Of a DNA stretch of 64,000 bases, positions 31,963 to 41,285 are shown piece by piece; position 1 is the stretch's first letter; each line of letters starts with the position of its first letter. Source of the stretch: Mesostigma viride (Eukaryota > Streptophyta > Mesostigmatophyceae > Mesostigmatales > Mesostigmataceae); contig RPFO01000041.1 of the NCBI GenBank assembly GCA_009746045.1, forward strand, positions 4,275,920-4,339,919, read 5' to 3'. A program made the translations under genes and the position numbers. Under the pieces are notes generated by a model. The model was not told the DNA's origin, did not search any database, and saw only the letters and a list, made by a program, of their open reading frames with translations.

Positions 31963-32673
31963 CTAGTAGTCAAGGCCCCTGAAATCGCAGTACGTGTATA
32001 CGAACTCACGATCCTCCATATCCAGCTCCGGACCTGCACCGGTATGAATTAAAACCGGCGTGCTCCCCGCCGCGTAAGTTGCGACGCGCCGACGCGCGAC
32101 GAGGCGCAGAGGATGTGTAAAGATCGTCAATAATTCCCACCCCGCGGGAATCCACTCTCGCACAGAGGCGAGAAATGCCACCAGGTTAATTAAAACCTGG
32201 CGCTCACGACTGCGTACGCCGCGAGTGAGCAGCGATAACAGCGCGAGATCCTGAAACAAATTTGTCGACACCGCCGGCGCGCCCCCCGTGCGTAGCGATG
32301 CCCAGTTTTGCAGGTTTCTCTGGTAACCGGTGAGTGAAGAGAGGACGTTGTCCAACTCCTCAATGGCAGTCGTGACTTCGGTCACCGACCGCAAACCTCC
32401 CCGCACCTGGACCGTAAATGTCGATAAAATGTTTCGAATCTGGTCCAACAGGTTGCGGATTGCCGGCACCAGTGCTGGCAAATCGGGGTCCTCGGGGTTA
32501 TCCCCGAGCAATGCGTGAGCTGCACGCTGCTGACGATGAAGCTCGTCGAGCGAGACCGTAACTTCGTCGAGCAATTGCTGCCACGACGGCACCGTCGGTC
32601 TTGACGAAGAACCAGCCGGCGGAGCGGCTATTTCCTCATCGTCCGGAATCCGAAATTCTTCCGAATTTGGCAT
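31963..32673 (-). CDS. Extra ORF between 5' LTR and gag, 236 aa
   Basis: Starts MPNSEEFRIPDDEEIAAPP at 32,673, 25 bp inside the 5' LTR border, and is uninterrupted to 31,963. After a disordered acidic start it is predicted by eye to be all-helical (SWQQLLDEVTVSLDELHRQ, VTTAIEELDNVLSSLTGYQ, RQVLINLVAFLASVREW). No zinc finger, protease or membrane motif. Copia elements normally start with gag at this place. It is intact although gag and pol carry shifts. Function unknown; a duplicated or divergent capsid domain is one possibility. Confidence 0.6.
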   Translation of the reverse strand: MPNSEEFRIPDDEEIAAPPAGSSSRPTVPSWQQLLDEVTVSLDELHRQQRAAHALLGDNPEDPDLPALVPAIRNLLDQIRNILSTFTVQVRGGLRSVTEVTTAIEELDNVLSSLTGYQRNLQNWASLRTGGAPAVSTNLFQDLALLSLLTRGVRSRERQVLINLVAFLASVREWIPAGWELLTIFTHPLRLVARRRVATYAAGSTPVLIHTGAGPELDMEDREFVYTYCDFRGLDY

Positions 32674-32697
32674 CTTTTTGACAGAGCGTGTAATACG

Positions 32698-33313
32698 AGT
32701 TGTGAGGGTAGAATGCCACGAATTCCGCCATGGTTCTTGCAGGAAGTTGCCTTTATTAATAACAAGGAAACACAGACGTAAGTCACGTCACTTCCAAGAC
32801 TGCACGCAGCACAGACGACAGGGTCGCAGTGCCAAGAGAACGTGCACGCAAGAACTAGCGTCCCGGTGTGACCAAGTCACTCATATAGCTTGCTAGGGAC
32901 GCGTCCAAGTATTCAGCTGCACTGTCACAGCTGAACTGTCAATCAATTGATTACACAGACTCTGGCACGCCTTTGGCGCGCAGATCTATCAATTGTCCAT
33001 ACGGCTAGTCCTGTGGACCTATCCGTACACTAGTCAGCATCAATTGTCTCATAGGTCCTGGCGCGCTACAGCACGCCTACCTATCAATTGACCATCAAGT
33101 CCTGTACAAGTCCTGTCAACGTCCTGCGGACTATCAAAGTGACACTTGTACATCCTGTGTCCGTACGCGCCCACAGTGGCGCGCCGGGTACTGTCGGCAC
33201 AGCCTAGGAAACGTCATAACTTTTACGTTCCTTAACCAAATGAGGCGTTCAAGGTGCCGCTGGAAAGAGCGTAACAATCTCTATCCATCTAACGTAAATC
33301 CTTTACGTTAACT
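32698..33313 (-). repeat. copia-like 5' LTR
   Basis: 616 bp, nearly identical to 25,490-26,104. The differences I see are one 1-bp indel, one 2-bp indel and two substitutions. On the minus strand it ends ...CTCACAACT. The following bases (cgtattacacgctctgtc) do not start with TGG, so no standard tRNA 3'-end primer site is evident. Confidence 0.9.
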
Positions 33314-33789
33314 GAATACAGCAGTAGTAGTGTAGAATAGATAGACCGCGTGGCCATGTACATGTAAGCCTCCTACAGGCTCTATACCAGCTGACTCACG
33401 AGTCTCATTTAGCCATGTACATGTGTGCCTATGATGTGCCACACTCCAGATGATGCCTAGCTTTATCTAGCTATGCTGTGCCCATGCAGAGAGCTGCTCT
33501 CTGCTGACTGAGATGCCACGCTCTAGCTTTTGTATAGCTATGATGATCTTTCCCCCCATGACAGGCTCCCCCTTAGCTGGGCATAGCTTGATAGATCATG
33601 GGGATGCAGGTGCCCTGGTGCACCTAGAGCAAGTGTTGTTTACATTCCCATCGTTGCAGGAAGTAGCTTAGAATGTATTAAAGGCTCATATGCCCCTTCT
33701 CTGGGCTATGTGCTACATATACTCCCAACGGAGTTCTGTTCCTAATTTAATTAATTAATATGTAACACATAGCCCTGAGAAAGGGGCAT
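33314..33789 (+). mobile_element. ORF1-type retroposon, copy 1 (3' part) and LINE tail
   Basis: Resumes after the copia-like element with cagcagtagtagtgtag, matching the second copy at about 40,895 on the minus strand. No long frame; the homology continues past a 'cgtggccatgta' block. It ends in a segment with ttaattaatta and an inverted repeat (33,690-33,720 with 33,759-33,789, about 30-bp arms). Confidence 0.55.
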
Positions 33790-34974
33790 CTACGGGTTTT
33801 TAATATGTACAGTCAGGGCTACAACCTGCAGGTGTAGGATGTAAACTATCACCTGCCTGCTCTGGGTGCGCAAGGTGCACCTGCACCGCCATGATGGATC
33901 ATGCATCCCGATCAAGCACGCACAGGGCGGCTCGGGGAGATGGCCTAGAAGGCCTGCATGACGTATGGTGTGGAAGATATATATGGCTCCGTGGCGCTCC
34001 CCCCCACTTGCATGGTGCGACTTGCCGCGGAAGGTCATGACGAGCGCATTCAGGCCGCCTTGCAGGTGCTCCTCCCCGGCCCTAGCCTGCCAGCTCACTC
34101 CGTGCGCTTGGCCAGCCTCCCCTGCCGCATGGGCGGGTGTGGGCTCACCCGCGCAGCCCGCCTCGGCCCCGCCGCCTTCCTTGGCTCTGTTGCTCAGGCC
34201 TGGGCGGAGATCCGCCGGTTGGTCCAGCGCCGTCAGCGCCATTCCCGACTTGGTCACCCCATCCCCCTTCCCCTTTGTGCAGGCTGTGCAGGATTCTTAC
34301 CTCGGGATATCCAGCAGGCTTGCGACCTCGTCCGCCCCGCTCAGGCCGTCCACCGTCGCCTGCCCCGGGGCACGCCCGGCGTGTCCACTGTCGTCAGTCC
34401 TAGTGTCTTCCCTGCCTGCGTTCATGAAAAACAACAAAAGACCTACGCGGGTATACTACACTGTGCACTAGGAACTCAGATTCTGAGAATTTTCTCAAAA
34501 CCCTCAATTTTCTCACCTTTTGTGAGAATTTTTTGAGAAAATTGAGAAAAATCTCAATTTTTTTCCGCAAACGCTAGGCAAAAAATCTCACCAGGGTGAG
34601 ATTTTGGTGAGAAAAAGGGGGTTTTGGTGAGATTGGGGTGAGAAAAAACCCTAAAGTGAGAAAAAAGGTGAGAATGGGTGAGAAAAAGTCCGAAAAATAA
34701 AGAAAATTGAGAAAATTGAGAAGTTTCTCACCAACACGAGAAAAATCACTAACACGAGAAAAATCACAAGTCAACGTGGTGAGAAATTTCTCACCAAGAG
34801 TGTAACACGAGAAAAATCATGAGCTTTATTTCATTAAGTCCTTAACGTGAAAAAAAACTCAACACCACTTTGATATGCATTATAGGGTGCACAAAGGTGC
34901 AATTAATATAGGGTTGTCATACAATATAAAACAGCACATCATTCCATAAACAATGCTGTCATGCCCAAATTAAA

Positions 34975-36063
34975 TCAATAGTCATCTTCTTCAGAGCTGC
35001 TGTCCGAGGGGTTGCTTGCATCAACATCATCTTCTGATGACATAGTGTCATCCCCACTAGTGTCGCAATAGTTCACAGCTTTACGCTGCCTTCCACTGGC
35101 CCTCTTTGCCATAGGGACCTCCTCAATTACAACGGTGGGCTGGCTAGGTCCAGCATCTGTGGGAGCACCACGCTTGCGGCTGCGCCCTCGAGCAGGTGCC
35201 TTGCCAGCGCGGCGCACCACGTCGCCATCACCTAGGTCTGCCGCTGCCACCTTCTTCTTCTTGGACCCCTTCTTCTTGCCTTTCTTCTTGCCACTAGGCG
35301 GTGGCGGTGGCATCGGCTCACCCTCCTCAATCACTTCAGACTGCGGCATGGTGGGGAAATCTGCTGCCACGCTGTGATACACATGGTTACTGAGGGCAGA
35401 TTGCGCCTGATGTGCCATGCTCCATGGCAGTTTGGCAGGGATTACCACCATTTCGGGAGCATAGCATTCATCGACGACATACCCAACTGAGCTCACTGCA
35501 CCTGGCAACACAAGGCACGACGACCTGGGGGCCTGTGCGCTGCTGATGACCACCAACCTCTCGTGGGGCAGGTGAGCGACATGAAGGCGATCAAAAAGCT
35601 CCACCTTCAACAACAGCTGCCATTCCCAGCCCCCTCGTGGGTACTCTAACCTGGCCTTCAGAATGTGTGTAATGAAACCAAAGTCTACACCGCCCGGGCC
35701 ATGCACCGCAACTCCCGCATTCTTGTGCCGCTTTCCCTGGGATTGGTCCGCAGCCTCCGTGCGGTAGTTGAACCCGTGTATCCTGACTTTGTGGAAAGAA
35801 TCCGCGTAGCGCTTCACGCCCCCACACGCCGCTACAATGCCTTGCGGCACAAGCGGCGTCAGGTTTAATGATGCCCATGCAAGCACGTTGAACGTTGTGT
35901 CAGCACAGCGATCTCGCCTGCATTCAAACAAACGCACACCGATAACCCAGCAAAGAGTATTATTATTGCAAGTATTGGTTATTAAAAAAAATAGAACAGA
36001 TACAACACAGGACGCTTTTACTGGCGGCAAGATCATGGCACCCGGATGGGTAAAACCAAACAA
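34975..36063 (-). CDS. CACTA-borne protein of unknown function
   Basis: 362 codons; the N-terminal 50 residues may be non-genic read-in. The central region (RLFECRRDRCADTTFNVLAW, YADSFHKVRIHGFNYRTEA, GVDFGFITHILKARLEYP) could correspond to the C-terminal accessory domain after TNP2 transposases (DUF4216-like), but this is a weak resemblance. The C-terminus has a strongly basic run (KKKGKKKGSKKKK), RGRSRKRG, and an acidic Ser/Asp/Glu tail, which suggests a nuclear protein. A 68-bp piece of its 5' part (35,890-35,960) is duplicated at 36,282-36,350. Confidence 0.45.
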   Translation of the reverse strand: MFGFTHPGAMILPPVKASCVVSVLFFLITNTCNNNTLCWVIGVRLFECRRDRCADTTFNVLAWASLNLTPLVPQGIVAACGGVKRYADSFHKVRIHGFNYRTEAADQSQGKRHKNAGVAVHGPGGVDFGFITHILKARLEYPRGGWEWQLLLKVELFDRLHVAHLPHERLVVISSAQAPRSSCLVLPGAVSSVGYVVDECYAPEMVVIPAKLPWSMAHQAQSALSNHVYHSVAADFPTMPQSEVIEEGEPMPPPPPSGKKKGKKKGSKKKKVAAADLGDGDVVRRAGKAPARGRSRKRGAPTDAGPSQPTVVIEEVPMAKRASGRQRKAVNYCDTSGDDTMSSEDDVDASNPSDSSSEEDDY

Positions 36064-38465
36064 ACTAGATATTAATTACTAGGGCTGGCTTTGTGACAGT
36101 AAAACATGATTGCATGGCTAATCCCAAGGCGCCTTTCAATAGGACTGAATTAAAAAAACCAAAGCAGACGGCGTAAGTAGCATTTGCAAAAAACAAGGCT
36201 CACCAGTAGGCCTCGTCGCCATTCGCAGGGTCGCTGTAATCAGCCTTGGGAAGGGCATCTTCTACCAGCAAATCCCTTGCCGCGTTGTGTCAGCACAGCG
36301 ATCCCCCCTGCATCCAAACAAAGGCACACCGATAACCAAGCAAAGAGTATGCAAATGTGTAGCCTTGTTCATTGAAATTATGGCTGGCTTACGCAAAGAG
36401 CGACTGTAAGATGACCTATACAGTGGGGCCGGAAACAGCTTGCTTGATCAGGGCGTGTTTTTCGAGCTTCACTGGCCGGGAGTGTCTAGTGGTGAGAACC
36501 ATTGCTGCGATCGCTTTCCCACCATTTACGAGGAAATACCCGCAAATGAAAAACCACTGAAACGGTCTAGCTAGTCAGTCATTACATTAGCCACATGCCA
36601 TCATGCATGTTTCCAAACGTCCAGGAACTGCACACGGTGCAAATGCCATTTGCAGTGCAAAAATCCAGAGGACACGACCTCATTGCTTCATATTTGTATG
36701 CAGAAGACTAAAAAAGTAACATGCATTAATGGCCCGCATGCATAAAGGGCCTGAATTCTGATGCGGGCCCAACGGCAGCACCGCCAAAGCAGATAAGGGC
36801 CCGCAGTCTGATGCGGGCCCCACGGCACCACCGCCATAGCAGAGCTCGAAGGTCGTGGTGCGCGTGAAACGTACGTATGCCCTTTGTCGGTAGGTGCCGT
36901 TGGGGTCAAATTGGGTGCCGCCAAAATCGGGCCGACGCGTCAATAGACTGAGGCCGTCGATGAGAGCCATCATGCGGCTTGGGGAACTTCAGCTAAGTTA
37001 ACTTAACGCAAACCACTGGTCGCCCGCGTCGGGAACCGGCCCAACGGCTCTCCCGCAACAGAAAATTACGCGGCATACTGCATAAGTCGTCGGATTGTTA
37101 CATTTCGACGGTCAAGATTTCATGATGAGGTTTGCGTTCAATTTGCCGCAGTTTGCCGCCCAGAGAAAGTAGTTGTTGGACTCGTTGCCCACGATGAAAC
37201 ACAATCAAGCAAGCCGTTTCCGGCCCCACCGTGTAGGTCATGTAGTCGCTCTTCACGTCAGCCAGCCGTAATTTCAATGCACAAGGCTACACATTTCCAT
37301 CTCCATTCATATTCATAATCCTGCACGACTCGAAAACGCGGACAAGATAACGGCAGGCTCGAGCTACCATGGTCCGGATTCTCCCGATTTCTGGCCTGCG
37401 CTGGTTGTCTCCTTGATATTGGCAACTCTCTCCGGTAAGAGATTTTCCGCAGTTTGGCTGTTTCGAAACGTTAATTAAGTGAGATGCCTTCGGATCAGGA
37501 GACTCACACAGCCGCGAAATCATGCCAAAGGTCATATGTTCGATCCCTTGCTGGTAGCTTCTGAGCTTTCTTATTTTCTGTGTTCCGCGGAATCTCAGAT
37601 TTGGGCCGCTAGCGTTTTCACGTTTGTTGCTTTCTGATCCGACGACAACGTTGTGCCTTGCTCGTGTGACATCTGGCGCATGGTGTGATTCATGTGTATG
37701 GTGCTGCCTTGCCACATGGGGCTGCTTTGCCATAAGAGTGAGTGTTGGGTTCTACACATTTGCTGCATGGACCGTTAGGTGCTGGTGAGCTCTTCCTTGT
37801 AGAATGGTGATGTCTATGTCAAGGATCTGATGTCTTTTTTGTCTCTTGCACTGCTTTCATTTTAGGGGGAATTATAGGTGTCATTATTTTGGCATTTGAA
37901 GGTATAGATGTTTATCTGCAAGGGCCTGTTTTTTTTCCCCCGGCCTCTTGCATGCATGGATGTGTAGAATTGTATGTTGATGGAATTATGATTTGCCATA
38001 CACATTTGCTGCATGGATTTTTAGGTGGTGCTGAGCTCAAGATCCTTGTAGAACGCTTACATCTATGTCAAGGATCTGATTTCTTTTCCTCTTGCGTATA
38101 TTGTGTCGGTTTGCTTTATTTCTTGCAGGGACCACGAGAGTAAAATGCAAGCGGTTCCACTTTCAAGTCAGCATGTGACGCCCTGTCGACCGGCCCGCTT
38201 TGTTAGCTAGCTACCATATAGTATTTGATGATAGGCATTGAATGCGAAAGATGTCATAACGCCATAACAGACTGTGTTGAACAGGCATTGAATGCCGAAG
38301 ATGTCATAACGCCATAACAGACTGTGTTGAAAAGGCATATTTGAATGCCGAAGATGTACATAACGCCATAACAGTGTTGAATAGTTGAATCAACGGGTTC
38401 TTGCAGCTGTAAACATTAAAATTATTCAAACATTTAATGAAAAAATCATTATTGTTCGTGCTGTT
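36064..38465. other. CACTA internal sequence with duplications and captured repeats
   Basis: No further convincing gene. Contents: 36,360-36,660 and 37,190-37,425 are inverted and direct copies of the repeat at 12,880-13,300. 36,735-36,850 has a tandem duplication of about 59 bp (tctgatgcgggccc). 37,750-38,090 has a duplicated block (cacatttgctgcatgga, then gtcaaggatctgat). 38,240-38,380 has three copies of a gaagatgtcataacgccata unit of about 60 bp. Confidence 0.55.
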
Positions 38466-39910
38466 TTGAACAGCGGTTGTTACTGGCACTGCATGCATGT
38501 GTCTGCTGCCAGCATATTGCATTATGGGTGTGTTTTTCAGCGCTGTGTTTTCTCACTTTTCTCACGTCCTGTTTTTCTCACGTTTCTCACGTCCTGATTT
38601 TCTCACTTTTCTCACGTTTCACACCTCCCGTTTTTCTCACTTATCTCATGTCCTGTTTTTTGAGATTTTTCTCACGTTTTTCCCCTTTTTTCACCTTTTT
38701 GGGGCAATCTCACCCGGGTGAGAAACGTGTTTTCTCACCCATTCTCACCCCATTCTCACCCTTTTTTCTCACCTTTCTCACCCATTCTCACCCATTTCTC
38801 ACCCTTTTTCTCACCTTTCTCACCCTTTTTCTCACAATTTCTCACCCATTCTCAAAGCCGAGTTCCTAGTGTGCCGACTGGATGGGTCTGCATGCATGCG
38901 AGCTTGAACGATCAGGGGAAGGCTTGGCTTCACTCCGTTTCCCTTGAGGGGAGCGTGGGGTCCGCATTCCTGCGCGCCCTCCCCATGAGCCCTTTGTTCA
39001 CGCTGGTTCCGGCCCTTTACGCCATCGCTCTCCGTCACCAGCTCTTTGCCCCGCAACCTCTCATCACGGCGGGTGCGTCCTGCGGCAGCTGCGGGCTTGC
39101 TCTGGATACTACTGGGACGCACCACATCGCGTGCATGGGTGGCCAGCAGAACCAGAACTGGATCCTCTATCTCCATACCGCTCTCCTCCGGGTGGTGTGT
39201 GCCATGGTTCGGTCGGTCTTTCCCCACTCCACCATCAAGTGCGAGGACGCGGATGGGGCCGCCCTCTACTCACCCAACCACCGCCCCGACATTACCGTGC
39301 TTGACTACGACGGGCAGGGTTGCCACCTGCTCATCGATGTCTCCGTGGCTCGGCCGCTCTCCGGTCGCCACATCCTCCGGGCGGCTGTGGATGCCGGCGC
39401 TGCTGCCGCTGTGGCTGAGGGCGACAAGTTTGCCTCCTACGGCAATGTGGGGCCCCACCGGGTCATCCCCTTTGTCCTTGAGGAGTTCGGGGCCATGGAT
39501 GGGCCCCAAGACAGCGGAGTTTTTCCACGAGTGCTGCCAGCGCCGTGAAGACCGCCTCGACCTCGAGGGTCAGACCGCCCCGAGGTCTGCCCGCACGTGG
39601 TCCTCGTATTGGCGGCAGCGCCTGTCCCTCGCCCTCACTCGCACCGTGGCTGATGTCTTATTCCGCCGCACCCGGGCCGACTTTGTCGCGACCCATGCGG
39701 TCTAGATCCCTTCCAGGCCTGCATGGTGGGCCGGCAGCGCTGTTGCTGCGTGTAGTTTTGTGATGTATAGTTAGTTGTACCTTGTGCAGCTGGCGTGATC
39801 CTTGGATGTCCGTGTCAGATTACTATTAATTTCTTCAGGGTTATTCTCCCCGTTATCGGGGTTTTCCTTATGTTGCATGCCCATCTCACCCCCGTAATCT
39901 ATCATTCTCA

Positions 39911-40204
39911 AAGAATATATATTAAAAATATAATTACTTACAGCAGAGTGAAATCACTCAAACCAAAGCAAACGCCCAGCTATAAACCTATAGACAGAGC
40001 CATGTCAAAGCTCTATACTACGATAAGACCAATGGAAACGTCTAACGGGAGGAACCTAATAGCCCTGCTGCACCGCAAAATCAGCCCGCGTACGGCGGAG
40101 CATGATGTCAGCCATGGCCCGAGTCAGCGCCACCGACAAGCGCTGACGCCAATATGACGTCCAGGTCCGCGCCGACCATGGGGCCCGCTGGCCCTCCAGG
40201 TCCA
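39911..40204 (-). mobile_element. Short 5'-truncated LINE copy (1 of 2 in tandem)
   Basis: Minus strand: the last part of the LINE ORF (SYWRQRLSVALTRAMADIML, then FAVQQGY) and the 3' UTR, ending taattatattttta next to agaatatatat. Same family as the insertion at 10,240. Direct repeats aagaatatatat flank it at 39,911 and 40,207. Confidence 0.75.
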
Positions 40205-40734
40205 AGAAGAATATATATTAAAAATATAATTACTTACAGCAGAGTGAAATCACTCAAACCAAAGCAAACGCCCAGCTATAAACCTATATACAGAGCCATG
40301 TCAAAGCTCTATACTACGATAAGACCAATAGAAACGCCTAACGGGAGGAACCTAATAGCCCTGCTGCACCGCAAAATCAGCCCGCGTACGGCGGAGCATG
40401 ATGTCAGCCATGGCCCGAGTCAGCGCCACCGACAAGCGCTGACGCCAATATGACGTCCAGGTCCGCGCCGACCATGGGGCCCGCTGGCCCTCCAGGTCCA
40501 GCCGGTCCTCCCGGAGCCGGCAACACTCCTTGAAGAAGGCGGAGGTCAGGGGCCCCATGGCCCCAAACTCCTCCAGGACAAAGGGCACCACACGATGGTG
40601 CCCGACGTCGCCGTAGGCCAGGAGCTTGGCCCGCTCCGCCCGGTCCGCCGTGTAACCTGCCGTGAGGGAGGCCCCAGCCACGTGGCTAAGAGCCAAGGGC
40701 CGCGCCACCGAAACGTCAACAGAAGAATATATAT
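40205..40734 (-). mobile_element. 5'-truncated LINE copy (2 of 2 in tandem)
   Basis: Minus strand encodes DVSVARPLALSHVAGAS to FAVQQGY plus the 3' UTR. Flanked by the 14-bp repeat agaagaatatatat at 40,205-40,218 and 40,721-40,734. It is inserted in the same AT-rich site as its neighbour, inside the 3' region of the ORF1 retroposon copy 2. Confidence 0.8.
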
Positions 40735-41285
40735 GGCGAGGCTGTAGCTGGTACATGGCATCTCAGCAGAGCGTAACTCCCCATGCATGGGCAAAGCATG
40801 ACTCAAAAATTGCTACAGCTATGGCAAGGGCTGGGGTGGGCCCATCACGTAGGCATACATGGCCACGTCACTAAGCTTTCTAGTCTACACTACTGCTATA
40901 TATTCCCTACGCTGGGGTGGCTGGGGTGGGTGGGGCGGCAGGGGTCGCCTGCCAGGGCTTGTGGGCGACGTAGATGTCCGCCCCCCTCCAGTAGACCGGT
41001 TTCTGCCCTGCCGTCTGCCGGAGCTGGAGGTAGGTCGGCCATAGCTCCCGTCGCCGTTGTTGCTGCGTCAAGGTCAAGTCGTCGTCCAGCGTGTAGGAGG
41101 TCCCCCCAAGCCGCTTGCGACGCTTGAGGAACTCCATCTTATCCGCCATGGTGTCAAAGGTGAGGAGCAAGGGGGAGGGGCCGGCCTTACCCAGCGAGCG
41201 GGGAAGGCGGGTCACCCCCCGCGGCTTGCCCTTACCAGTCATGAGAGCCATGGGGATAAGGATTTTGTTCTCAAACGCCAGGGCA
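40735..41285 (-). mobile_element. ORF1-type retroposon, copy 2 (3' part)
   Basis: Minus-strand frame 41,299-40,907: AFENKILIPMALM, then PLLLTFDTMADKMEFLKRRK, TLDDDLTLTQQQRRRELWP and QKPVYWRGADIYV. This is homologous to the C-terminal ORF1 domain of copy 1. Downstream sequence (gggaatatatagcagtagtg) shows the empty site of the copia-like insertion in copy 1. Confidence 0.7.

Larger units (their letters stand above)
25490..33313 (-). mobile_element. Complete copia-like LTR retrotransposon (INT-PR-RT-RH order)
   Basis: 7,824 bp, flanked by 5-bp TSDs GAATA (25,485-25,489 and 33,314-33,318). The empty site is confirmed by the second copy of the host retroposon, which has one GAATA at this point. 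The LTRs are 25,490-26,104 (615 bp) and 32,698-33,313 (616 bp); I count four differences. The LTR ends are AGTT...AACT. On the minus strand the order is 5' LTR, extra ORF (236 aa), gag with CCHC knuckle, in-frame UGA, integrase, retropepsin, RT, RNase H, a purine-rich tract (26,105-26,125) and the 3' LTR. Three apparent frameshifts remain; with such similar LTRs they may be very recent or sequencing errors. Confidence 0.85.
34466..38871 (-). mobile_element. CACTA (EnSpm-like) DNA transposon
   Basis: 4,406 bp with perfect 12-bp terminal inverted repeats CACTAGGAACTC / GAGTTCCTAGTG. Removing it, and keeping one copy of TG, restores the LINE reading KTYAGILHCADWMGL exactly. Both ends carry many subterminal GTGAGAAA-type motifs, in opposite orientation at the two ends (34,490-34,860 and 38,545-38,860), as in CACTA elements where they bind transposase. 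One long ORF (36,063-34,975) and several internal duplications are present; no complete TNP2-type transposase is visible, so it is probably non-autonomous. Confidence 0.8.
33975..39922 (+). mobile_element. RLE-type LINE, 5'-truncated, split by CACTA element
   Basis: The plus strand encodes a post-RT region (LPCRMGGCGLTRAARLGPAA), then HRRLPRGTPGV and KTYAGILHCA. The 4.4-kb CACTA element interrupts it. It resumes as DWMGLHASLNDQGKAWLHSV, the zinc finger (CGSCG, then GTHHIACM), and the endonuclease block (HRPDITVLDYDGQGCHLLID). A frameshift near 39,505 separates the last 60 residues. It is bounded by AT-rich repeats agatatatat (33,975) and agaatatatat (39,912), a likely TSD. It is related to, but clearly diverged from, the LINE at 10,240. 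Confidence 0.7.

Noticed and set aside
32714-32740. Standard tRNA primer-binding site next to the copia-like 5' LTR
   Set aside because: Bases after the LTR on the minus strand do not begin TGG and match no tRNA 3' end I know. An internal-tRNA primer is possible but unsupported.
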